From contig CALWQV010000012.1 in assembly GCA_944383785.1 (NCBI GenBank), positions 1 through 45,995 on the forward strand: a stretch of 45,995 nt of DNA, read 5' to 3'. This DNA comes from an uncultured Enterocloster sp. (lineage in GTDB: Bacteria; Bacillota; Clostridia; Lachnospirales; Lachnospiraceae). Below are positions 1 to 7,110 of the stretch, in pieces (the first letter of the stretch is position 1; the number at the start of each line of letters is the position of its first letter). A program made the position numbers and the translations under genes. The notes beneath the pieces are model-generated. The model was not told the DNA's origin. It did not search any database and saw only the letters and a program-made list of their open reading frames with translations.

Positions 1-740
1 ACCATGGGGATACCCGCAACCGGGGAGCGCGGTTTTCCAGGGCGGATTATCTGCTGTTTATGACCGACGACGCGGTGCCTGCGGATGAATTTCTGGTGGA
101 AAGGCTGGTGGAGGCATTTTCCCAGGAGGGGCCGGGCGGGGAGTCGGTGATCATGGCCTACGCCAGGCAGCTTCCGGACCAGGACTGCGCCCTGGCGGAG
201 CGGTATACCAGATCCTTTAATTACCCGGACAAGAGCAGGGTGAAGACGAAGGCGGATTTAAAGGAGCTGGGGATCAAGACCTTTTTCGCCTCGGATGTGT
301 GCTGTATGTACGACCGGGAAAAGTTCTGGTTTCAGGGCGGCTTTATTAGGCGGGCGATTTTTAACGAAGATATGATTTTCGCGGGAAAGGCTGTGTTAGA
401 AGATGATTACGCGGTGGCTTACGCGGCCCAGGCCAAGGTGATCCACTCTCATAATTACGGCTGTATGCAGCAGTTCAGGCGGAATTTTGACCTGGCGGTG
501 TCCCAGGCGGACCATCCGGAGATTTTCCGGCGTGTTTCTTCGGAGTCCGAGGGAATCCGTCTGGTGAAGCAGACGGCCCGGTATCTGCTGCACCAGAAAA
601 AACCCTGGCTGGTGCCTGGCTTGGTGGTAAAAAGCGGTTTTAAATATATGGGATACCGTCTGGGCAAATGCTACCGGCTGCTGCCACGGCCACTGGTGAT
701 CTGGTGCAGCGGGAACCAGGAATACTGGAAGAAGAGGTGA
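1..740 (+). CDS. GT2 glycosyltransferase, rhamnosyltransferase-like (5' end outside window)
   Basis: The gene runs in from the left edge: in-frame codons begin at position 3 (HGDTRNRGA...), so an ATG at 60 is internal. The visible 245 residues are the C-terminal part of a GT-A fold family 2 glycosyltransferase. LLFMTDDAVP carries the metal/nucleotide-binding acidic motif, and EDDYAVAYAAQAKVIHSHNY is the later acceptor-side region typical of rhamnosyltransferases (an early acidic pair and a VxHSHxY motif). It probably transfers a deoxyhexose, perhaps rhamnose from dTDP-rhamnose, to a lipid-linked glycan at the inner face of the membrane. The stop is 7 bases before the DUF2304 gene, so they are cotranscribed. 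Family assignment is firm; donor sugar is inferred from family resemblance and from rfbC nearby. Confidence 0.85.
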   Translation, partial: HGDTRNRGARFSRADYLLFMTDDAVPADEFLVERLVEAFSQEGPGGESVIMAYARQLPDQDCALAERYTRSFNYPDKSRVKTKADLKELGIKTFFASDVCCMYDREKFWFQGGFIRRAIFNEDMIFAGKAVLEDDYAVAYAAQAKVIHSHNYGCMQQFRRNFDLAVSQADHPEIFRRVSSESEGIRLVKQTARYLLHQKKPWLVPGLVVKSGFKYMGYRLGKCYRLLPRPLVIWCSGNQEYWKKR

Positions 741-747
741 AGAGGAC

Positions 748-1176
748 ATGATGACTGGGATGCTTCGGGTTGTGCTGATTGTAGTTTCCCTGACCACAAT
801 GGCTTATATGATGCACAAGATCCGCCAGGCGAAGGTGCAGATCGAGGCGGCTTTGTTCTGGGTGATTTTTTCCCTTGTGCTTGTGGTGTTCGCCATCTTT
901 CCACCTGCGGCGGACGCCTGCGCCAGGCTTTTAGGGATTTACTCCACCCCTAACTTCTTGTTTTTGTCGATGATCTTTCTGCTGATGGTGAAGATTTTCA
1001 GCATGACCATCCACATTTCCCAGCTGGAGGAGAAGCAGAAGGAGCTGATCCAGAAGATGGCTCTGGATCAGAAGGAGAGCGAGGAGATGGAGCGAAGGCT
1101 GGAGGAGCTGGCCGCGGAGCAGCGGGAGCTGTGCGGCCAGGAGAAGCCGGAAGAAGAAAAAGGAGCGGCCTCATGA
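748..1176 (+). CDS. DUF2304 small membrane protein
   Basis: A 142-residue protein with three hydrophobic segments (about 4-22, 34-52 and 68-88) and then a charged, heptad-like C-terminal helix (about 91-130) rich in Glu, Lys and Gln, predicted to be a cytoplasmic coiled coil. This matches DUF2304, found next to GT2 glycosyltransferases in surface-polysaccharide clusters and often thought to anchor or assist them; no reaction is known. ATGs at 748 and 751 are both possible behind AGAGG/GAAGAGG. The stop overlaps the next start (ATGA at 1173), indicating translational coupling to the DUF2142 gene. Confidence 0.8.
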   Translation: MMTGMLRVVLIVVSLTTMAYMMHKIRQAKVQIEAALFWVIFSLVLVVFAIFPPAADACARLLGIYSTPNFLFLSMIFLLMVKIFSMTIHISQLEEKQKELIQKMALDQKESEEMERRLEELAAEQRELCGQEKPEEEKGAAS

Positions 1177-2846
1177 CGGGACAAAAATACGGGATCAAAG
1201 GTATATGCGCGGGAATCGGCTTGGTTTTGCTGCTGGCGGCCTGGCATTTTTTGGATGTGAAGGACGGGGCATTCCAGACGGGGCGCACCTGGCTGTACGG
1301 CTGGTATATAGCGGCTGTTTTGTGGGGCGCGGCCTCACTGGGGCTTTTAGGCTATCTGGCGGTTGTCCGGGATTTTCGCCGCCCGGAGCGTTTTTTCGCG
1401 GTATCCTGCCTGCTTTTGGGCCTTTTGTATATGGCGGTGCTGCCGCCTTTATCCGCCCCGGATGAGGTGAGCCATTACATCTCCGCCTATCAGCTGTCCA
1501 ACCGCTTTCTGAGGAAGGAGGCGGCGGATTCCCAGGGGCGGGTCTACATACGGGCGCAGGATGCCTGGGCGGAGGATCTGGAGGATGTGCTGGCGGACGA
1601 CGGCAGCGGCGTGATCCGCGAGGGGGATACGGTGATCGTCGGCCAGACGGTGGAGCAGGATACCTATGAGCTGGTCCGGCAGCGGGGGCTTGGAGGCCAG
1701 GACGCGGGACGGCAGAGTGGGAATCAGACGGGTGGGAATCAGACGGGTGGGAACCAGCCGGATGGGAATCAGCCGGTTCCCTCCTACCAGCCGGCGGTGC
1801 GGACCACGCCCCTGGCCTATATTCCCCAGGCTTTGGGGATCTCGATGGGGCGGCTTCTGGGCCTGGGAACCTTGGGGCTGATGTTTTTAGGACGGATCTT
1901 TAACCTGCTTTTTTACTGTGCCGTGGGATTTCTGGCCGTCCGGCGGATTCCCTTTGGGAAGGAGGTTCTCTGCGGCGTGGGTCTTCTGCCTATGAGCCTC
2001 CATCTGGCTGCCTCCATGTCCTATGATGTGATGATTCTGGCCCTCAGCGGGTATTTCCTGGCGGTCTGCCTGGATCTGGCTTACCGGGCGGAGCGTGTCC
2101 GGGGGCGGGATGTGGCGGTTCTGGCGGCGATTCTGGCGGTGATGGGCCCCTGCAAAATGGTCTACGGGGTGATCGCCGGATGGTGCCTTCTGATTCCGGT
2201 GAAAAAGTTTGGGGGCAGGGGAAAATGGGCATTATCCGCCGCCGCTGTCCTGGGAGCCTTTGGGGCAGCCATGGCCCTGGTGAATCTGCAGACGGTGGCT
2301 TTGTATACCGGAATCCAGGACCGCTATATTACCTGGGCCCAGGAACCGGGATATTCCTTTGCCCAGCTGATTCACAGCCCCTTAAAGGTGCTGCGCCTCT
2401 GCTATAATACCCTCACCGGATACGGGGAGCAGCTCTATTCCGGCATGATTGGCAGTATGATGGGAAATATGGACCCGGTGTTGAATGTGCCTTATGTGAT
2501 GATCCTGGGCCTTACGGCGCTTTTAGCGGTTCTCGCTTTAAGAAAGCCGGGGCAGCCTCTGTTCATCCGAAAAGGGCAGAAGCTCTGGATCTGGTTTCTG
2601 GCGCTTTTATGCCTGGGGGCACTGATGTTTTCCATGCTTTTGGCCTGGACGCCTTTGAGCGCCACCATGATCCAGGGGGTTCAGGGCCGCTATCTGCTGC
2701 CTTTTCTGCCTGCCCTGCTGTTGACCATAAAGAACGACCGGCTGGTGCGGACCGCCGGAAGAGATGGGGGAATCCTCTTTGCGATGGCTTGTATGGATGT
2801 GTACGCGATTCTGAGGATTTTCAGTATTGTGTGTTTGAGGGTGTAG
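1173..2846 (+). CDS. DUF2142 polytopic membrane protein
   Basis: A 557-residue integral membrane protein with about a dozen hydrophobic segments. PPLSAPDEVSHYISAYQLSNR in the first outside loop has the acidic Asp-Glu pair typical of DUF2142 and of GT-C type enzymes, which use lipid-linked sugar donors on the outer face of the membrane. The start at 1173 overlaps the preceding stop as ATGA; an upstream in-frame ATG at 1131 would lie well inside the preceding gene and is rejected. Residues 183-202 are four tandem pentapeptides (GNQTG, GNQTG, GNQPD, GNQPV) inside the long external loop. It probably glycosylates or modifies the surface glycan; the precise role is unknown. Confidence 0.8.
   Translation: MTGQKYGIKGICAGIGLVLLLAAWHFLDVKDGAFQTGRTWLYGWYIAAVLWGAASLGLLGYLAVVRDFRRPERFFAVSCLLLGLLYMAVLPPLSAPDEVSHYISAYQLSNRFLRKEAADSQGRVYIRAQDAWAEDLEDVLADDGSGVIREGDTVIVGQTVEQDTYELVRQRGLGGQDAGRQSGNQTGGNQTGGNQPDGNQPVPSYQPAVRTTPLAYIPQALGISMGRLLGLGTLGLMFLGRIFNLLFYCAVGFLAVRRIPFGKEVLCGVGLLPMSLHLAASMSYDVMILALSGYFLAVCLDLAYRAERVRGRDVAVLAAILAVMGPCKMVYGVIAGWCLLIPVKKFGGRGKWALSAAAVLGAFGAAMALVNLQTVALYTGIQDRYITWAQEPGYSFAQLIHSPLKVLRLCYNTLTGYGEQLYSGMIGSMMGNMDPVLNVPYVMILGLTALLAVLALRKPGQPLFIRKGQKLWIWFLALLCLGALMFSMLLAWTPLSATMIQGVQGRYLLPFLPALLLTIKNDRLVRTAGRDGGILFAMACMDVYAILRIFSIVCLRV
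1719..1778 (+). repeat. 15-bp tandem repeat, four copies, inside the DUF2142 gene
   Basis: Four in-frame 15-base units based on GGGAATCAGACGGGT encode GNQTG, GNQTG, GNQPD and GNQPV. The first two units are nearly identical in DNA and the last two have diverged. The unit length is a multiple of three, so slippage would change loop length without breaking the frame. Confidence 0.85.
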
Positions 2847-3086
2847 CGATGATTTCCCGAATGGCTGTAAATAGAATCAATGTACGGTATCAGCTCAGTC
2901 TTTTAGAATATTATGGCTGAGCTGCTGTATTTTACGAAAGTTTTACACACATCTTACTCTTCTTTGGTTTCAGTCTTTTCCATATCTTAGTACCATATAT
3001 CATGGATGAGTGCAACTGTTTAGGACAGCCTATCTTCTTGCCTGGCCTTGAACGTTGCGATTAAATTGGCTAAAACTCTCCGTTTT
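2847..3086. other. Intergenic region between the glycan genes and sigI
   Basis: About 240 AT-richer bases with no convincing gene. It holds the hairpin at 2891-2924 and a long imperfect inverted repeat at about 3022-3070 (GCAAC at one end, GTTGC at the other, with the broken arms AGGACAGCC and GCCTGGCCT). The latter could fold as RNA but has several mismatches. I see no other element in it. Confidence 0.5.
2891..2924 (+). terminator. Possible weak terminator after the DUF2142 gene
   Basis: The arms CAGCTCAG (2891-2898) and CTGAGCTG (2917-2924) are perfectly complementary, with an 18-base loop. They are followed by CTGTATTTTA, which has only a short T run. Position at the end of the operon suits termination, but the long loop and weak T tract make it a weak call. 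Confidence 0.45.
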
Positions 3087-3121
3087 GACCCCATTTTAAA
3101 AAAAGGGAATTCGTATTCTAT
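3087..3121 (+). promoter_or_regulatory. Predicted SigI-type promoter of sigI-rsgI
   Basis: GACCCC (3087-3092), a 19-base spacer starting ATTTT, CGTA (3112-3115), then TTCTATAA. The ACCCC -35 and CGWA -10 pattern is the one described for Bacillus and Clostridium SigI. The same arrangement with identical spacing recurs at 4824-4852. It implies autoregulation of the sigma/anti-sigma pair. Confidence 0.75.
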
Positions 3122-3142
3122 AAGTGGAGAAGGAGTGGAGCT

Positions 3143-3871
3143 ATGCAAAAGGACCATAGGATTATAAAAGCGGTCTATGGGGCGAAAAAGGATCCCAGGA
3201 AGGCGGACGAGCTGATTCGCAGCTATATTCCATTTATCCGCTCAGAGGCGGCTAAATGCATTTCGCGTGTCTGCACAGAGCAGGATGATGAGTATAGCAT
3301 CGCCTTGATTGCTTTTCACGAGGCGATATTGGGCTATGAACGGGAGCGTGGAGCGTTTTTGGGATACGCCTCCATGCTGATTAAAAGCCGGATTATTGAT
3401 TATCAGCGAAGGGAGGCCAGACATCAGGGACAGGTATCGATTTACGCGGAAAGCGGGGAGGATGACCGTACGATTCTGGATGAGATGGCTGATGGCCGGG
3501 ATCACTATGAGGAGGCGGTTAATCTAGAAGCTACGAAGCAGGAGATTGCGGAGCTTTCGGCGGTGATGGCGCGGTTTGGCGTCAGCTTTTCCGATGTGGC
3601 GGATCATTCGCCCAGGCAGGAGCGAACTCTTGAAGCCTGTACCCGGGCGGTCCGCTGGGCGGCGGGGGACGAACTGCTGCTAGAGGAGCTGCTGCGCACG
3701 GGAAAGCTGCCTATGGCGCGTCTGGTTCAGGGCTCCGGGGCGGAACGGAAAACCTTGGAGCGCCACCGGAAATACATATTGGCCATGCTCTTAATCCAGA
3801 CAAACGGCTATGAGATCATCCGCGGGCATTTGAGGCATGTGTTCAAGGGGAAAGGAGGACGAACGGTATGA
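3143..3871 (+). CDS. sigI: RNA polymerase sigma factor SigI
   Basis: A 242-residue alternative sigma factor. The N-terminal half has the region 2 pattern of SigI (DEYSIALIAFHEAILGYERE, then FLGYASMLIKSRIIDYQRRE), which binds core polymerase and the -10 element. The C-terminal half (about 130-235) is the SigI-specific DNA-binding domain, not a classical region 4. The start has AAGGAG seven bases upstream. The next gene, an RsgI-type anti-sigma factor, starts at an overlapping ATGA (3868-3871), the usual sigI-rsgI arrangement. In Bacillus SigI answers heat and envelope stress; in cellulolytic clostridia it answers extracellular polysaccharides. The signal here is unknown. The predicted SigI promoter just upstream suggests a positive feedback loop. 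Confidence 0.92.
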   Translation: MQKDHRIIKAVYGAKKDPRKADELIRSYIPFIRSEAAKCISRVCTEQDDEYSIALIAFHEAILGYERERGAFLGYASMLIKSRIIDYQRREARHQGQVSIYAESGEDDRTILDEMADGRDHYEEAVNLEATKQEIAELSAVMARFGVSFSDVADHSPRQERTLEACTRAVRWAAGDELLLEELLRTGKLPMARLVQGSGAERKTLERHRKYILAMLLIQTNGYEIIRGHLRHVFKGKGGRTV

Positions 3872-4797
3872 AATATATGGTAGTGGAGTGCCATCTCAGC
3901 TATGCGGTCGTCCTGGGGGAGGACGGCTGTTTCCGCAAAGTGGCGAATATGCGCTATGAACCGGGGCAGATGGTTACGGAGATTTTTGAGATGGAGATGC
4001 CGGAAAATACTGGCGCTGGGAAAAAGAAACCCAGATGGGCCTATTATTCCGCCGCTGCTGCCGCCTGCCTGATGATTGCCGCTACGGCCATGTTCCAGGC
4101 GAGCAACCGCACCTTCGGCTCCATCTATATGACGATCAATCCCAATATACGGATCGATGTAAATAAAAAGGATCTGGTGGTAGGGCTGGAAGGGCTTAAC
4201 CAGGACGGAGAGGATCTGATTCGGGGATATGAATACAAACGTGAAGAACTGGACGAGGTGATGGATGATCTGGTAGACCGGGCGATTGATGAGGGATATC
4301 TCTATGAAGGAGGAACGATTTCCCTGACCTTGGATGCTAAGGACGATGAGTGGGTGATGGATCACAGCCGGTCGCTGGGAAGGCATTTGGACGATTATCT
4401 GGAGGACAAAATTTCGGTTACCATTGAAATTACCGGACAGGAGGATCAGGCCCATCAGGTGATGATCCCGGTAGCCCCGGCATCCGGGGATGACCACTAC
4501 GATGAAGGGGATTATGGCGAGACGGAAGGGCTTAAACAGACTGTCCCGATACCGCCGCAGACGGCTCCGGCCTCAACCGTCCCCGCGGAAACTGCGCCTC
4601 CGGCCACTGAGCCGGTGACTGCCGCGCCGCCGCCAACCACCGCGCCGCCTACAATTCCGGCTCCGCCGCCTACTACCCAGGTTCCGGTTCCACCGAGCAT
4701 GCCTTCAGGTGACGACGACACAGACTATGACGATGACGACGGCCAGACAGACTATGGCAGCGGTGATGATACAGATTACGACTTTGACGACGATTAA
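3868..4797 (+). CDS. rsgI: RsgI-type transmembrane anti-sigma-I factor
   Basis: A 309-residue protein: cytoplasmic RsgI N-terminal domain (1-45, MKYMVVECHLSYAVVLGEDG), one membrane segment (about 57-76), an extracytoplasmic SEA-like (SEAL) domain (about 84-190), a Pro/Thr-rich linker (about 224-279), and an acidic tail (280-309) with three TDY motifs and runs of Asp. The SEAL domain has TINPNIRIDV at 89-98. Clostridial RsgI proteins undergo autoproteolysis at such an Asn-Pro bond (here N91-P92), priming release of SigI by regulated intramembrane proteolysis. Unlike the clostridial RsgIs with carbohydrate-binding modules, this one has no recognisable sensor domain outside, only the linker and acidic tail. 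Translation is coupled to sigI. Function is firm by family; the ligand is unknown. Confidence 0.88.
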   Translation: MKYMVVECHLSYAVVLGEDGCFRKVANMRYEPGQMVTEIFEMEMPENTGAGKKKPRWAYYSAAAAACLMIAATAMFQASNRTFGSIYMTINPNIRIDVNKKDLVVGLEGLNQDGEDLIRGYEYKREELDEVMDDLVDRAIDEGYLYEGGTISLTLDAKDDEWVMDHSRSLGRHLDDYLEDKISVTIEITGQEDQAHQVMIPVAPASGDDHYDEGDYGETEGLKQTVPIPPQTAPASTVPAETAPPATEPVTAAPPPTTAPPTIPAPPPTTQVPVPPSMPSGDDDTDYDDDDGQTDYGSGDDTDYDFDDD

Positions 4798-4819
4798 AAA
4801 AATTGTTACGAATTTTTTT
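4796..4819 (+). terminator. A/T-only hairpin at the rsgI stop codon
   Basis: AAAAAAATT (4796-4804) and AATTTTTTT (4811-4819) are perfectly complementary around a GTTACG loop, starting inside the TAA stop. It could weakly terminate rsgI transcription, or be the A/T-tract lying upstream of the SigI-type -35 at 4824. Both are possible. Confidence 0.45.
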
Positions 4820-4823
4820 CTTC

Positions 4824-4860
4824 GACCCCGGTTTTTTCGGGAGGCCAACGTAATCTATAA
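4824..4860 (+). promoter_or_regulatory. Predicted SigI-type promoter of the lipoprotein-VTC-DUF4956-cotH operon
   Basis: GACCCC (4824-4829), a 19-base spacer containing TTTTTT, CGTA (4849-4852), then ATCTATAA. It agrees with the motif upstream of sigI in both boxes, in spacing and in the downstream TCTATAA. The lipoprotein ATG lies about 70 bases beyond. Two independent matches within 1.8 kb, next to the sigma gene itself, make SigI control likely. Confidence 0.75.
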
Positions 4861-4925
4861 ATGTAAGATGAAAAAAGAGGACCTCTTCCAAAACACCAAA
4901 CTATGATGTAAAGGAGAAGCGAGAT

Positions 4926-5732
4926 ATGAAGAAGAGATTTGTTTTAGCAGCAGCCCTGGCCCTGAGCCTGTCCCTGATTACCGGATGCGGCGCGAAAGAA
5001 TCCGCAAAAGAAGCTGTAAAAGAAGCGCCCGCAGTGATTGAGATAGCGGAGGATATGAAAGAATCCACGGCGGAAGAAGCGGCCGGAAGCCTGCTTTTAA
5101 GCGTGAATCCGGAGATCGCCGTATTCTATGACCGCGACGGCCTGGTAACGGATGTGGAAGGACGCAATCGCGATGGCCGGGACATTTTAGAGCATTACAC
5201 TGGGTATGAAGGAAAAGAAACCCGTCAAGTGGTGCGGGAACTGGTGACCGCCATTGGAGAGGCCGGTTACTTTGTGGAGGACATTGATGGAGAAAAGCGC
5301 CAGATTACCATTGAGATTGAGACTGGTTCCAGAATTCCCCACGATGATTTTCTGGATGAGGTGGTAGACGATGTCCAGGAATGTGTGAACAGCCACAGCT
5401 GGAACAGCCCTGCGGAACCGGCGGGGGAGACAAGGCACGCACAGCCCCGCTACGATGACACGGACTATGGCCCCAACAACGATGGAGTGACAGACTACGC
5501 CGACACGGACTACGGCCCCAACAACGATGGGGTGACGGACTACGCCGACACGGACTACGGCCCCAACAACGATGGAGTGACGGACTACGCTGATACGGAC
5601 TACGGCCCCAATAACGACGGAGTAACGGACTACAGCTACACGGATTACGATGACGGAGATACTAACTACGACGATGGCGGCGATGACACCGATTACGGTG
5701 ACGATGATACCGACTATGGCGACGACGATTGA
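4926..5732 (+). CDS. Lipoprotein with RsgI-like SEAL domain and acidic 15-residue repeats
   Basis: A 268-residue exported lipoprotein. The signal peptide ends in the lipobox ITGC with lipidation Cys at 21. Residues about 54-154 resemble the extracytoplasmic domain of RsgI next door: SVNPEIAVFYDRDGLVTDVE aligns with TINPNIRIDVNKKDLVVGLE, keeping the Asn-Pro autocleavage pair (N61-P62) and the following NRDGRDIL / NQDGEDLI segment. Residues 178-237 are four copies of DTDYGPNNDGVTDYA, followed by a tail of TDY and Asp. The DGVTDYADTD register resembles calcium-binding thrombospondin type 3 repeats, without their cysteines. There is no cytoplasmic anti-sigma domain, so it cannot hold SigI directly. 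AAAGGAG precedes the start. The predicted SigI promoter and overlap with the VTC gene make it the first gene of a four-gene operon. I know of no described protein of this architecture. Confidence 0.8.
   Translation: MKKRFVLAAALALSLSLITGCGAKESAKEAVKEAPAVIEIAEDMKESTAEEAAGSLLLSVNPEIAVFYDRDGLVTDVEGRNRDGRDILEHYTGYEGKETRQVVRELVTAIGEAGYFVEDIDGEKRQITIEIETGSRIPHDDFLDEVVDDVQECVNSHSWNSPAEPAGETRHAQPRYDDTDYGPNNDGVTDYADTDYGPNNDGVTDYADTDYGPNNDGVTDYADTDYGPNNDGVTDYSYTDYDDGDTNYDDGGDDTDYGDDDTDYGDDD
5457..5636 (+). repeat. 45-bp tandem repeat, four copies, in the lipoprotein gene
   Basis: Four contiguous, in-frame 45-base units at 5457-5501, 5502-5546, 5547-5591 and 5592-5636 encode DTDYGPNNDGVTDYA (last residue Ser in copy four). 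The units differ only at a few mostly third-codon positions, which points to recent duplication and possible copy-number variation between strains. Confidence 0.92.
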
Positions 5733-6420
5733 GAAAAAGCCCCCTTTAAAGCTGCGCCATGAGCTGAAGCACCGGATCAACCCCCAGGATGATTTGATTG
5801 TAAGCGCAAGGCTGAGAAAGCTCTTCCCCCACGACCCCAACGGGGGGCCGGGGGGAAGCTACCGGGTGTGCAGCCTTTATTTTGACACCCCTTCCGATCG
5901 GGCCTTAAGACAGAAGCTGGACGGGGTGAACTTTAGGGAAAAATTCCGCCTTCGGTACTATGGGGAAGATACTTCCTTTATCCGCCTGGAAAAGAAGTTT
6001 AAGGTGAACGGCCTCTGCGGCAAGCACAGCGCCCCTGTGACAAAAGAGCAGGCAGAGGATCTGCTGGAGGGAAGGATTGATTTTCTGTTAGAGAGCAAAA
6101 ATCCCCTTCTTGTGGAGCTTTACAGCAAGATGCGCGGCCAGCTTCTGGCTCCCAGGACGATTGTATCCTATGACCGGGAGGCCTTCTGTTTTGGGCCGGG
6201 CAATGTGCGGATTACATTGGACCGGAATCTGCGCAGCGGCTTTGACAGCAGGGATTTTTTTAATCCAGGGCTTGTTCATATTCCGGTTTCGGACGGCTTG
6301 TCGGTGCTGGAGGTCAAATACGATGAATTTCTGCCCCAGCTGGTGAGGATGGCGGTGCAGGTTCCGGGACGGCAGGCGGCGGCTTATTCAAAATACGCGG
6401 TCTGCCGCAGATACGATTAG
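5716..6420 (+). CDS. VTC-domain protein (polyphosphate polymerase-like)
   Basis: About 234 residues of the VTC (CYTH-like tunnel) family, named for the yeast vacuolar transporter chaperone that makes polyphosphate from ATP. Visible marks are the basic N-terminal RHELKHRI, SLYFDTP, KFRLRYYGEDTSFIRLEKKFK, a basic/Tyr SYDREAF strand and LEVKYDEFLP, giving the alternating Lys/Arg/Glu lining of the triphosphate tunnel. No membrane segment is present, so it is cytosolic. Its start lies inside the 3' end of the lipoprotein gene: ATG 5716 (17-base overlap) is preferred, with 5704 possible; neither has a strong ribosome site, so expression probably depends on coupling. VTC, DUF4956 and CotH genes commonly travel together. 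Polyphosphate synthesis is inferred from the family; another anionic polymer or product is possible. Confidence 0.82.
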   Translation: MATTIEKKPPLKLRHELKHRINPQDDLIVSARLRKLFPHDPNGGPGGSYRVCSLYFDTPSDRALRQKLDGVNFREKFRLRYYGEDTSFIRLEKKFKVNGLCGKHSAPVTKEQAEDLLEGRIDFLLESKNPLLVELYSKMRGQLLAPRTIVSYDREAFCFGPGNVRITLDRNLRSGFDSRDFFNPGLVHIPVSDGLSVLEVKYDEFLPQLVRMAVQVPGRQAAAYSKYAVCRRYD

Positions 6421-6432
6421 GAGAATTTACTT

Positions 6433-7110
6433 ATGGCGTTTAACTTCCAGGATATTTTTAAATCAAGCTTTTTGGAGCGCGCAGCCAGCATTTCCCTTTT
6501 TGACATGGCCCTGGCGCTGCTTTTATCCTTTGCGGTGGGGCTGTTTATTTTCTTTGTCTACAAGAAATGCTACGCCGGCGTCATGTACTCCGCCAGCTTC
6601 GGCGTTACCCTGATTGCCCTGTGTATGATCACGGCTCTTTTAATCCTGGCGGTGACCTCGAATATTGTGCTGTCCTTGGGTATGGTAGGCGCTCTGTCCA
6701 TTGTCCGCTTCCGCACGGCAATCAAGGAGCCGTCGGATATTGCCTTCCTTTTCTGGGCCATTGCTGCGGGGATTGTGCTGGCGGCGGGATTTATCCCCCT
6801 GGCCGTGATGGGCAGCTTCCTGATCGGGGCGGTTCTGATGTTTTTTTCCCGGTTTAAAAGCCATGAACAGCCCTACATCCTGGTGCTTCACTGCCAGGAC
6901 GGGGAGGCGGAAAAAAGGGCGGAAAGCTTTGCCCGAGAAAATGCGGCCCGGCTGTGCTTAAAAAGCAAGAGCGTGTCCCCTGGACGGGTGGAGTTGAATT
7001 TCGAGATGCGCCTGAAGGACGAGGACACGGATTTTATCAATGAGCTGGCAGCCATGCCCGGCGTGCTTCATACAGTACTGGTATCCTACAATGGGGACTA
7101 TATGAATTAA
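6433..7110 (+). CDS. DUF4956 membrane protein
   Basis: A 225-residue protein with about four membrane segments (roughly 22-43, 51-76, 78-88/104-120 and 122-138) and a soluble C-terminal domain of about 80 residues. The conserved GALSIVRFRTAIKEPSDIAFLFWAIA lies between segments and is the DUF4956 hallmark; the same motif occurs in MgtC-like and related small membrane proteins. AGGAGA is placed eight bases before the ATG and overlaps the VTC stop codon. It sits between a VTC polymerase and a CotH kinase, so a role as the membrane partner of the polymer-making enzyme is plausible, but no activity is established. Confidence 0.82.
   Translation: MAFNFQDIFKSSFLERAASISLFDMALALLLSFAVGLFIFFVYKKCYAGVMYSASFGVTLIALCMITALLILAVTSNIVLSLGMVGALSIVRFRTAIKEPSDIAFLFWAIAAGIVLAAGFIPLAVMGSFLIGAVLMFFSRFKSHEQPYILVLHCQDGEAEKRAESFARENAARLCLKSKSVSPGRVELNFEMRLKDEDTDFINELAAMPGVLHTVLVSYNGDYMN

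Noticed and set aside
2849-2920. Possible 23-residue small ORF after DUF2142 with a weak AGGG-type site
   Set aside because: No recognisable features, its end overlaps the hairpin at 2891-2924, and such short frames are expected by chance.
3022-3070. Imperfect long inverted repeat, possible small RNA or degenerate mobile element end
   Set aside because: Several mismatches, no promoter or terminator, no second copy in the window.
4512-4891. Minus-strand open frames across the rsgI tail and other repetitive coding DNA
   Set aside because: Low-complexity mirror translations of Pro/Thr/Asp codons, without ribosome sites.
5457-5636. Regular repeats that could be mistaken for a CRISPR array
   Set aside because: Units are contiguous with no spacers and encode an in-frame acidic peptide repeat.
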